Shown: positions 1-5,958 of the stretch, in pieces
How the letters are laid out: each line of letters opens with the position of its first letter
How positions within the stretch are numbered: the first letter of the stretch is position 1
Origin: Bacteroidota bacterium
GTDB lineage: Bacteria; Bacteroidota; Bacteroidia; Bacteroidales; B39-G9
Length of the DNA stretch: 20,064 nt
Assembly (NCBI GenBank): GCA_003648455.1
Contig: QMPG01000020.1
Coordinates: 1-20,064, forward strand
Direction: 5' to 3'
Made by a program: the position numbers and the translations under genes
The notes under the pieces: model-generated
Databases searched by the model: none
Told to the model about the DNA's origin: nothing
What the model saw: only the letters and a program-made list of their open reading frames with translations

Positions 1-99
1 AATTGGTTTCCATGCAAATTTCACTAACAAGAATAAAACGATTGAGAATGAAAGAACCATCCAAAAAAACAAACCTAATCCGGGAGTTACTAATTCCAT
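1..99 (-). CDS. atpF: ATP synthase F0 subunit b, N-terminal part (cut by window edge)
   Basis: The first 33 codons of subunit b, the peripheral-stalk subunit that anchors F1 to the membrane, read leftwards from an ATG at 99-97. The visible protein starts MELVTPGLGLFFWM and continues as one hydrophobic segment ending in KFAWKPI, which is the usual membrane anchor of bacterial b subunits, where the anchor is followed by the long stalk helix (here outside the window). It lies 95 nt downstream of atpE in the same direction, which is the standard order a-c-b. The leader is almost pure A/T with no Shine-Dalgarno sequence, as is common in Bacteroidota. Identification rests on the anchor sequence plus position. 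Confidence 0.9.
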   Translation of the reverse strand, partial: MELVTPGLGLFFWMVLSFSIVLFLLVKFAWKPI

Positions 100-142
100 T
101 ATAATAAATTTTTAATTTAATTTAATTAAATTTAATTTAAAA

Positions 143-183
143 TTAACCTCATGGTTCAGCCAACCGCTAAAACATGAGGTTAA
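143..183 (-). other. Intercistronic hairpin between atpE and atpF
   Basis: A perfect 10-bp inverted repeat, TTAACCTCAT (143-152) and ATGAGGTTAA (174-183), encloses a 21-nt loop that itself contains GGTT (153-156) facing AACC (162-165). In the operon direction it begins 10 nt after the atpE stop codon and is followed by a mixed T/A run (TTTTAAATTAAATT), which is not a clean U-tract. It could be a partial terminator, or a processing or stabilising structure at the 3' end of the atpE message. Sequence alone does not decide between these. Confidence 0.5.
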
Positions 184-193
184 AAAACATTCT

Positions 194-454
194 TTAAACA
201 AAAAGAATAAGTAAACAAACAACAATTGCAAAAAAAGCAACACCTTCAATAAGGGCTGCAGAAACAATCATGTTTGAACGAACATCACCAGCTGCTTCAG
301 GTTGACGTGCAATTGCTTCCATTGCACTAGCTCCAATTTTACCAATACCAAATGCTGCTCCAAAAACACTTAATGCTGCACCTATTGCTGCACCAAATTT
401 AGCAAGAGCTACTCCTCCGGCAACTGCTTGTAAAACAATTAATAAATTAATCAT
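194..454 (-). CDS. atpE: ATP synthase F0 subunit c
   Basis: An 86-residue, two-helix hairpin proteolipid that forms the rotating c-ring. Helix 1 (about residues 10-45) carries the small-residue motif ending FGIGKIG, the polar loop is RQPEA (50-54), and helix 2 carries the ion-binding carboxylate E70 in the context ALIEGVAFF. E70 is followed by Gly rather than the Ser/Thr usual in sodium-binding rings, and helix 1 lacks the Gln normally paired with it, so proton coupling is the likelier reading (inference). Length is typical. It sits 41 nt after atpB and is followed by a hairpin before atpF. Confidence 0.96.
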   Translation of the reverse strand: MINLLIVLQAVAGGVALAKFGAAIGAALSVFGAAFGIGKIGASAMEAIARQPEAAGDVRSNMIVSAALIEGVAFFAIVVCLLILFV

Positions 455-495
455 GCTATATATATTTAGTTAATAAAAAAATACTCAAAATTAAA

Positions 496-1587
496 TTAAT
501 GTTCTTCTGTTGCCATTCCAAAATATATTGCCGACAATAATGTAAACACATAAGCTTGAATAACAGAAATTAACAAATCAAGCATTGTCATAAATATTGA
601 AAAAGCAACTGATAATAAAGAAACGCCGTAGCCTAGACCTACTGACATTTCTCCAAAAACAAATATTAAGCTGAAAAACCCCAATGCAATAATATGACCA
701 GAAGACATGTTTGCAAAAAGACGAATCATTAAAATTAATGGTTTTGTAAACATTCCAAGTATTTCAACTATTGGAACTAATGGTATTGGAAATTTCAACC
801 ACCAAGGTATTGTTGGTGAATTAAAAATTTCTTTCCAATAATGCTTGTTTGCACTAATATTTGTAACAAAAAATGTAAACAATGCCAAAACCATTGTAAT
901 TGTAATATTTCCTGTAAGGTTTGCTCCGAAAGGAAAAATTGGTATTAATCCGAACAAATTATTTATTAAAATAAAGAAAAATATTGTCAGTAAGAATGGA
1001 GTGAATTTTTCATATTGTTTCTCTCCAATGGATGGTTTAGCAATATCGTCGCGAATGAATAGTATTATTGGTTCAACAGCAGACTGTATTCCCTTTGGAG
1101 CCCTGCCTTTATTCTTATCATATCCTTTTGCCACAGAAATAAAAACCCAAAGCATTATTAATAGGCTGAAAAAGACACCAACAACGTCTTTTGTTATAGA
1201 AAAATCGAGTGGCAAAGAAACCGCTTCATTAATTGTAACACCATCGTCTAAAACCTCAACAATCTTTCCTGCGTATTTGCCTTCTTTTTCAAGTTTAAAT
1301 CCTTTGTATGATTTTTCGCCATGATGAAATTTTCTTGAGCTAAAAACATTCCAGCCTTTTGTTTCGCTATGGACAATAATCAATAGTGGTATACATATAT
1401 GTTTTTCGCCTATTGTACAAATATGCCATTCGTGAGCATCATAAATATGATGCATAATGAATTCTCCGGGCTTAAATTTTGAGTGTTCTTCTTTATGATT
1501 TGTATTTGCAGTTGCAACTAACGAGATATTAAAAATTAGTATCGTTGTTAAAACACATTTAAATATGTTTCTTTTCAAATTAATCAT
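496..1587 (-). CDS. atpB: ATP synthase F0 subunit a
   Basis: A 363-residue membrane subunit that forms the ion half-channels against the c-ring. The essential arginine is R289 in MIRLFANM, preceded by FTKPLIL; the C-terminal helices (about 291-360) complete the channel. The protein is roughly 90 residues longer than the E. coli subunit because of an N-terminal signal-peptide-like segment (residues 1-27, ending ATA) and a periplasmic His-rich stretch (about 28-130), a layout familiar from Bacteroidota. It is fifth from the end of the visible operon, with the atpI-like gene 64 nt upstream and atpE 41 nt downstream. The start ATG at 1587-1585 gives a good signal peptide. Confidence 0.96.
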   Translation of the reverse strand: MINLKRNIFKCVLTTILIFNISLVATANTNHKEEHSKFKPGEFIMHHIYDAHEWHICTIGEKHICIPLLIIVHSETKGWNVFSSRKFHHGEKSYKGFKLEKEGKYAGKIVEVLDDGVTINEAVSLPLDFSITKDVVGVFFSLLIMLWVFISVAKGYDKNKGRAPKGIQSAVEPIILFIRDDIAKPSIGEKQYEKFTPFLLTIFFFILINNLFGLIPIFPFGANLTGNITITMVLALFTFFVTNISANKHYWKEIFNSPTIPWWLKFPIPLVPIVEILGMFTKPLILMIRLFANMSSGHIIALGFFSLIFVFGEMSVGLGYGVSLLSVAFSIFMTMLDLLISVIQAYVFTLLSAIYFGMATEEH

Positions 1588-1651
1588 CTACAAACTTTCT
1601 TTTTATAATATAACGAAAAAAACCACATAAATTATTGTTCTTTTCGTCTTT

Positions 1652-2026
1652 TTAATTTCTTTTTAACATTGACAAGACTGCAATAACTTCAAAAACAGCG
1701 AACAACAAGTATAATATTAAAAAAACAATAACAAACCAAAATACATTAATTTTAACAAAAATCAAATAAGTTGAAACAAAAATTAAATAAACAAGCATTT
1801 TAATCGTTGTTAGCAACAAATAATTATTAGCAAATTTGGTAGGTTTTTTGTTATAAACATTCACTAAAATGAAGTGAAACAGACCGGTAATTGCAAAACA
1901 AAATAATAAAGAATATAAATATATAGGCATATAATATTCTTTTAATATTGTTGTAAACAATATTATTGCAATTATTAAAATTATAATAGAAAAAATTAAT
2001 ATTTTTCTTAAAAAACCTTTAAACAA
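1652..2026 (-). CDS. AtpI-position four-helix membrane protein
   Basis: A 124-residue integral membrane protein with about four hydrophobic segments (near residues 8-26, 34-55, 68-90 and 95-119) and short basic loops; it ends in MLKRN. I recognise no catalytic motif. Its place between the AtpZ-like gene (1-nt gap) and atpB matches the slot of AtpI-type accessory proteins, which in other bacteria help c-ring assembly or magnesium supply for the synthase. The name AtpI-like is therefore based on position, size and topology rather than on a motif. Confidence is high that the gene is real and moderate on its role. Confidence 0.72.
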   Translation of the reverse strand: MFKGFLRKILIFSIIILIIAIILFTTILKEYYMPIYLYSLLFCFAITGLFHFILVNVYNKKPTKFANNYLLLTTIKMLVYLIFVSTYLIFVKINVFWFVIVFLILYLLFAVFEVIAVLSMLKRN

Positions 2027-2027
2027 A

Positions 2028-2261
2028 TTATTTTAATTTAATTATATCCTTTATTGCATAATAAACAGAAAAAACTACAGACAAAACTGATAAAACAACT
2101 GTGAAAGCCGGGAAATCCCAATTAAAATATTTATCTAATTTCATTCCTCCAAAAACGCCTATCAATATAATCAATAGCATTTGGAATGCAATGCTTGAAT
2201 ACTTTACATAGTTATTAAAATTTTCATCTTTCTTTTTCGAGCTAGGCTTTTTTTCCTGCAT
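2028..2261 (-). CDS. AtpZ/AtpI-family F0 accessory protein
   Basis: A 77-residue protein with a charged, Lys-rich N-terminus (1-15) and two membrane helices: about 21-40 with the signature GVFGGMKLDKYF at 36-47, then about 51-70. The glycine-rich hairpin followed by D-x-Y/W is characteristic of the AtpZ/AtpI family that accompanies F-type ATP synthase operons. Its start codon (2261-2259) lies inside the 3' end of the bactofilin gene, an overlap of 20 nt that suggests translational coupling, and its stop is 1 nt from the start of the next gene. It probably assists assembly or ion handling of F0 (inference from family and place). Confidence 0.8.
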   Translation of the reverse strand: MQEKKPSSKKKDENFNNYVKYSSIAFQMLLIILIGVFGGMKLDKYFNWDFPAFTVVLSVLSVVFSVYYAIKDIIKLK

Positions 2262-2628
2262 TAAATGTTCCTGATGAGTTTAATCCATTATCTTTCATTT
2301 TACAGTTTCCGGTAAAAACAGCACCTGGCTCTACAGCCAATTTCCCTGCATTTATGTCTCCTAATATATTTGCTGTTGATTTTAACGACAACAGTTTTTC
2401 TGCGTTTACTTTTCCTTCTATTTTACCAGACAAATCGAAATTTTTACAAAAGATTTCTCCGGTTACTTTTCCTGTAACACCAACAACAACTTTTCCTTTA
2501 GTATTAATATTTCCGTTTATTGATCCTTCAATTCTAATATCTCCATCAGAAACTACATCTCCTGTAATTGTTGTTCCCGGTGCAATTAAATTAACTGCTT
2601 TATTTTCTACTTCAATATTTTTAGCCAT
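2242..2628 (-). CDS. Bactofilin (polymer-forming cytoskeletal protein)
   Basis: A 128-residue protein with a central repetitive beta-helix core (about 15-110) in which short stretches with Gly at turns recur (ITGDVVSDGDIRIEGSINGNI, then GKVVVGVTGKVTGEI, then LSGKIEGKVNAEKL, ILGDINAGKLAV). This pattern is the bactofilin (DUF583) fold, whose members self-assemble into non-polar filaments at the membrane and often scaffold cell-wall enzymes. The short tails (1-14 and 111-128) are also typical. It is the first gene of the visible ATP synthase operon and overlaps the next gene by 20 nt. It carries its own likely promoter since a terminator closes the upstream fabH unit. Confidence 0.9.
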   Translation of the reverse strand: MAKNIEVENKAVNLIAPGTTITGDVVSDGDIRIEGSINGNINTKGKVVVGVTGKVTGEIFCKNFDLSGKIEGKVNAEKLLSLKSTANILGDINAGKLAVEPGAVFTGNCKMKDNGLNSSGTFNAGKKA

Positions 2629-2666
2629 CTTTATATAATTTTTATAATTTATTCAAAATTTTAACA

Positions 2667-2674
2667 CAAAGGTG
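2667..2674 (-). promoter_or_regulatory. Possible -7 element ahead of the bactofilin/atp operon
   Basis: On the minus strand CACCTTTG matches the Bacteroidota -7 element TAnnTTTG at seven of eight positions, about 39 nt before the bactofilin ATG. No TTTG lies at the usual 19-20 nt upstream; the only one is 12 nt away. This is a weak candidate, supported mainly by the need for a promoter between the fabH terminator and the operon. Confidence 0.3.
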
Positions 2675-2683
2675 TATATTTTT

Positions 2684-2717
2684 TTTCAAAAAAAAAACTC
2701 TCGTTTCGGAGAGTTTT
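2684..2717 (-). terminator. Rho-independent terminator after fabH
   Basis: A 9-bp perfect stem, AAAACTCTC (2694-2702) with GAGAGTTTT (2709-2717), and a 6-nt loop. On the minus strand it begins 6 nt after the fabH stop codon and runs directly into a T-tract (complement of the A run 2684-2697). This closes the DUF177-rpmF-fabH transcript and separates it from the bactofilin/atp operon. Confidence 0.85.
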
Positions 2718-2723
2718 AATTTT

Positions 2724-3728
2724 TTATATTTTATTTCCATCATATGCCCATTTAAGATAAATGGCTCCCCATGTAAATCCGGCACCAAAAGTTGATAATA
2801 TTAAATTATCTCCTTTTCTTAATTTACTTTCCCAATCAGAAAGACAAAGAGGAAGTGTTGCAGAGGTAGTGTTGCCATATTTTTGAATATTAATCATTAC
2901 CTGTTCTTTATCAATACCCATTCTTTTAGCAACAGCCTCAATAATTCTCATATTTGCTTGATGAGGGACAAACCAATTTAAATTATGTTTAGATAAATTG
3001 TGTTTTTTCATCATCTCTACAGAGACATCTGCCATATCGGCAACTGCGTATTTAAAAACAGGTCTTCCGTCTTGATAAATAAAATGTTCTCTTGCATCAA
3101 CGGTTTCGTGTGAAGCCGGTTTTACGGAACCTCCTGCTGTTTGATATAAATATTTTCTGCCAAAACCATCTACATGCAATATCTCATCAATTATGCCTTC
3201 ATCATCGGTTGTCGGTTCAAGCATTACAGCAGCTGCTCCGTCTCCAAAAATAGGGCACACATTTCTATTTGTGTAATCAACAATTGATGACATTTTTTCG
3301 GCACCAACAATTACAACTTTTTTGTATTGTCCGGATTGAATATATTTAGCTCCTGTTGATAATGCAAACAAAAAACTAGAGCAACCTGCGTTAATGTCAT
3401 AGCCAAAAGCATTTTTTATTCCGACTTTATCGCTAATAATATTTGCTGTTGCAGGAAATTGCATGTCGGGAGTAACAGATGCACAAAGAAGCATATCTAC
3501 CTCATCCGGAGACGTTCCTGTTTTCTCAAGCAATTGCATAACGGCTTTCTCGCCTAAATCAGAAGTGCCTTTACCCTCGCCTTTTAATATTCGTCTTTCT
3601 TTGATACCGATTCTGGTCATTATCCACTCATCAGAAGTATCAACCATTTTGCTCAATTCTTCATTGTTCAAAATATATTCGGGAACATAAGCGCCTACTC
3701 CTGAAATTTTTGCACGAATTATTGCCAT
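2724..3728 (-). CDS. fabH: 3-oxoacyl-[acyl-carrier-protein] synthase III (KAS III)
   Basis: A 334-residue condensing enzyme that starts fatty-acid synthesis by joining acetyl-CoA (or a branched or short acyl-CoA) to malonyl-ACP. The catalytic triad is visible: C116 in INAGCSSF, H256 in VPHQANMRI and N286 in YGNTTSA; the conserved GDGAAAVML (162-170) and the C-terminal [10 protein letters not shown] are also present. Length is normal. It is the last gene of a DUF177-rpmF-fabH unit, a combination seen widely in bacteria that ties lipid supply to ribosome-linked expression. A 91-nt gap with a weak 9-bp hairpin (3764-3772 with 3787-3795) separates it from rpmF. Branched-chain primers are plausible for Bacteroidota but cannot be read from the sequence. 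Confidence 0.96.
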   Translation of the reverse strand: MAIIRAKISGVGAYVPEYILNNEELSKMVDTSDEWIMTRIGIKERRILKGEGKGTSDLGEKAVMQLLEKTGTSPDEVDMLLCASVTPDMQFPATANIISDKVGIKNAFGYDINAGCSSFLFALSTGAKYIQSGQYKKVVIVGAEKMSSIVDYTNRNVCPIFGDGAAAVMLEPTTDDEGIIDEILHVDGFGRKYLYQTAGGSVKPASHETVDAREHFIYQDGRPVFKYAVADMADVSVEMMKKHNLSKHNLNWFVPHQANMRIIEAVAKRMGIDKEQVMINIQKYGNTTSATLPLCLSDWESKLRKGDNLILSTFGAGFTWGAIYLKWAYDGNKI

Positions 3729-3819
3729 TGTTTAAATTTTTTCATTATTTATAAACAAACTTAAATCAGCTTGTATTTATTTAATTAAGCTGGTTAAAAA
3801 AGCATTAGCATTCAAAAAA

Positions 3820-4005
3820 TTACACTTTTGCAAATTTTTCAACTGCGAGTTTTCCTCTGTAATATCCACATTCAGGACATACTCTGTGGTATTCAACAGT
3901 TGCTCCGCAATTAGAACAAGTTGCTAATGTTGGAAGTGCTGCTTTGTAATGTGTTCTTCTTTTGTGCTTTCTTTGTTTAGAAATTCTACTTTTAGGATGT
4001 GCCAT
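3820..4005 (-). CDS. rpmF: Ribosomal protein bL32
   Basis: A 61-residue large-subunit ribosomal protein. It starts MAHPKSRISKQRKHKRRTHY, the basic N-terminal tail of L32, and keeps an intact zinc ribbon with four cysteines: C30, C33, C43 and C46 (CSNC and CPEC). It is therefore the zinc-dependent form. It lies 9 nt downstream of the DUF177 gene, in the conserved yceD-rpmF arrangement, and ahead of fabH. Confidence 0.97.
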   Translation of the reverse strand: MAHPKSRISKQRKHKRRTHYKAALPTLATCSNCGATVEYHRVCPECGYYRGKLAVEKFAKV

Positions 4006-4014
4006 TTTCTTAGA

Positions 4015-4536
4015 TTATTTAATTAAACTTTTTAATTTATTCCACCTTGGATCTATTTCTGTTTCTTTTTTTTGTGTATACGAATTTAGTTTCTCAAGCA
4101 TTTCTTTGTTACATGCATTATTACCAAACTCATCATTTGGATGAATTTTTTTAATTGGCAAATTTAATATAATAAATTCATAGATATATTGTGCAACGTT
4201 AATTTCATTTTCGTTTAAATTAAGAATAATAAAATCGTGTGATGATGATTTATGTTCATTGCTAAAAACAAAAAATAATTTTTCATTAATTTTAATCGGC
4301 AAATCAAAATAATCAAGGCATCTGTCACACATAACATTAACGCTTCCGTTAATATCAAACTCTAAAATAATATTTTGAGAGTTCTTTTTTAAAGTGATCT
4401 TTACATCTGCATTACCTTTTTTAATCTCTGAATTTTCAAATTGCTCAAAGAACTTATCGTTAACATAAAAATCGAAATTATAAACCTCTTGTTTTAATTC
4501 CTTAACAGGAATGCAATATTGTTTTAAATATTTCAA
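4015..4536 (-). CDS. DUF177 (YceD-like) protein
   Basis: A 173-residue protein of the DUF177/YceD family, which in other bacteria and in plastids is linked to 23S rRNA accumulation. Supporting features are the CDRC motif at C70/C73 following the strand NGSVNVM, the acidic middle region and the closing motif DPRWNKLKSL (162-171), which is the family's C-terminal signature. It is the first gene of a three-gene unit with rpmF and fabH, and a near-perfect Bacteroidota promoter stands 24-54 nt upstream of its ATG. The exact molecular role is not established by the sequence. Confidence 0.85.
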   Translation of the reverse strand: MKYLKQYCIPVKELKQEVYNFDFYVNDKFFEQFENSEIKKGNADVKITLKKNSQNIILEFDINGSVNVMCDRCLDYFDLPIKINEKLFFVFSNEHKSSSHDFIILNLNENEINVAQYIYEFIILNLPIKKIHPNDEFGNNACNKEMLEKLNSYTQKKETEIDPRWNKLKSLIK

Positions 4537-4559
4537 TTTTAGTTAGATAAAAATCCGTG

Positions 4560-4590
4560 CAAAATTATAAATTAATATTAATATACCAAA
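4560..4590 (-). promoter_or_regulatory. Bacteroidota housekeeping promoter of the DUF177-rpmF-fabH unit
   Basis: On the minus strand TTTG (4590-4587), a spacer of exactly 19 nt, then TAATTTTG (4567-4560) matches the Bacteroidota -33/-7 consensus TTTG-N19-TAnnTTTG with no mismatch. It lies 24 nt before the DUF177 start codon, giving a short leader. The same extended element TAATTTTGCAC recurs before the DUF4271 gene at 15656. Confidence 0.75.
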
Positions 4591-4639
4591 GAATAATAAA
4601 TAGTGTTTGCAAGAAAACAAAAATCATTACATTACAGCA

Positions 4640-4685
4640 CACTTAACACACAACCCTTTTGTTTTACAACCATTTAACATACAAC
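4640..4685. repeat. Pair of 15-nt direct repeats upstream of the rpmF-unit promoter
   Basis: On the plus strand CACTTAACACACAAC (4640-4654) and CATTTAACATACAAC (4671-4685) match at 13 of 15 positions with start points 31 nt apart, about three helical turns. They lie 50-95 nt upstream of the -33 element of the promoter at 4560-4590, in the 241-nt gap after the histidine kinase gene. They may be binding sites of an unknown regulator. The rest of the gap shows no clear terminator for the kinase transcript. Confidence 0.35.
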
Positions 4686-4777
4686 ACATTACGCCTCAAT
4701 ATTTTTTGTTTTTTTATCGAATATTCTGGTTTTTTATATTTTTTTCGGGATTAAATATAATTCATTTTGTCTCTGCT

Positions 4778-5953
4778 TCAAATAATAGTTTTCTGATTAA
4801 CTTTTTTCTGAAGCACAATCCTAAATGTTGTTCCATAATTAATCTCAGAATCTTTCACAAAGATTTTACCTGCGTGATACTGCTCAATAATTCGTTTCGA
4901 CAAAGACAGTCCTAATCCCCAGCCTCTACTCTTTGTTGTAAATCCCGGATTAAAGATTATTTTCTGCTTTGATTTTTGGACTCCTTTTCCTGAATCTTTT
5001 ATATCAATATTTACAATATGTTTTGTTTCTTCAAGATAGATATTAATAATACCTTTACCATTTATGGCATCTGTTGCATTTTTAAATAAATTTTCGATTA
5101 CCCACGAAAACAAAGATACATTAACCGGCACATAAATTTGTTCATCAGCAGAAAAATGCAAATTAAATATCACATCCTTAGAAACTCTTGTTTTCATATA
5201 ATTAACAGAACTAACTAATAACTCAATAATATTAGTGTTTATAAGGACAGGGGTAGATCCAATTTTAGAAAACCGATCGGCAATTTTTTGCAGACGATTT
5301 ACATCTTTTTCAATTTCTTTTATATATTCAACATTTTCATCACTTTGTTTTAATATTTCGACCCAAGCCATTAATGATGATATTGGAGTGCCTAACTGGT
5401 GAGCTGTTTCTTTCGACATACCTACCCAAACCTTATTTTGCTCTGCTTTACGCGACGAACTAAATGCAAAATATGAAATAATAATAAATAAAACAATTAC
5501 TCCCAACTGCACAAAAGGATAAATTGATAGTTGTTTTAATAATATTGATTTTTTGTAATAAATATAATTCTTATAATCTTCTGATATAATAATCTCAATA
5601 GGCTCGTGCTCTTTTTTCATTAACTCAAGTTGATGCTTAAAATAAGCCTTTTTATGAAATTTTGACGGTTTTAAATTCCTGTATGCAATAATACTATCGT
5701 TTTCATCTGCTAATATAACAGGAACAGTTTCGTTTTTTTCAAGAACCTTTAAAACAAAAGTTACATCCTGATCCATGTTTTCGTTTTGCACTAATTGTTT
5801 TGTTCCTTCTGCCCACAATTTTACATTCTTTCTTTCTTCAACAGAAAGTTTTTTTACTAATATATCGGTAAACTTTAAAGAAGAGATACCAATTATAACG
5901 GCAACGATAAAAAGTAGAAGCTTCCATGTTTTTTTATTAGCATAAACATTCAT
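4778..5953 (-). CDS. Two-TM sensor histidine kinase
   Basis: A 391-residue membrane kinase when started at the ATG at 5953-5951, 5 nt after the stop of the upstream AsmA-type gene; a 16-codon longer frame exists but overlaps that gene. TM1 spans about 11-25, an extracytoplasmic sensor region about 30-140, and TM2 about 147-164. The cytoplasmic part has the phosphorylated H185 in KETAHQLGTPISSL, an N box with N288 and N292 (ENLFKNATDAI), a G1 box D320-SGKG, and a combined F/G2 region NPGFTTKSRGWGLGLSLSKR (335-354). The H-box and RGWGLGL forms are typical of a Bacteroidota kinase group. No receiver domain or response regulator gene is nearby, so its partner is elsewhere. It is probably co-transcribed and coupled with the AsmA-type gene. 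Confidence 0.92.
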   Translation of the reverse strand: MNVYANKKTWKLLLFIVAVIIGISSLKFTDILVKKLSVEERKNVKLWAEGTKQLVQNENMDQDVTFVLKVLEKNETVPVILADENDSIIAYRNLKPSKFHKKAYFKHQLELMKKEHEPIEIIISEDYKNYIYYKKSILLKQLSIYPFVQLGVIVLFIIISYFAFSSSRKAEQNKVWVGMSKETAHQLGTPISSLMAWVEILKQSDENVEYIKEIEKDVNRLQKIADRFSKIGSTPVLINTNIIELLVSSVNYMKTRVSKDVIFNLHFSADEQIYVPVNVSLFSWVIENLFKNATDAINGKGIINIYLEETKHIVNIDIKDSGKGVQKSKQKIIFNPGFTTKSRGWGLGLSLSKRIIEQYHAGKIFVKDSEINYGTTFRIVLQKKVNQKTII

Positions 5954-5958
5954 AACAA

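Noticed and set aside
153..173. tRNA-like or small-RNA fold in the atpE-atpF gap
   Set aside because: The inner pairing is only 4 bp and the size and arms do not fit a tRNA; the simple hairpin explanation is sufficient.
845..1324. Plus-strand open frame of 159 codons antisense to atpB
   Set aside because: It lies wholly inside a well-identified gene, has no recognisable domain and reads as the complement of membrane-helix codons.
2354..2638. Plus-strand open frame antisense to the bactofilin gene
   Set aside because: Low-complexity translation (Phe, Pro, Ser, Thr) that mirrors the repetitive beta-helix gene; no independent signal.
4607..4915. Plus-strand open frame over the gap before the kinase gene and into its 3' end
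   Set aside because: Composition is that of AT-rich noncoding DNA, it overlaps the kinase antisense, and no promoter or family match is visible.
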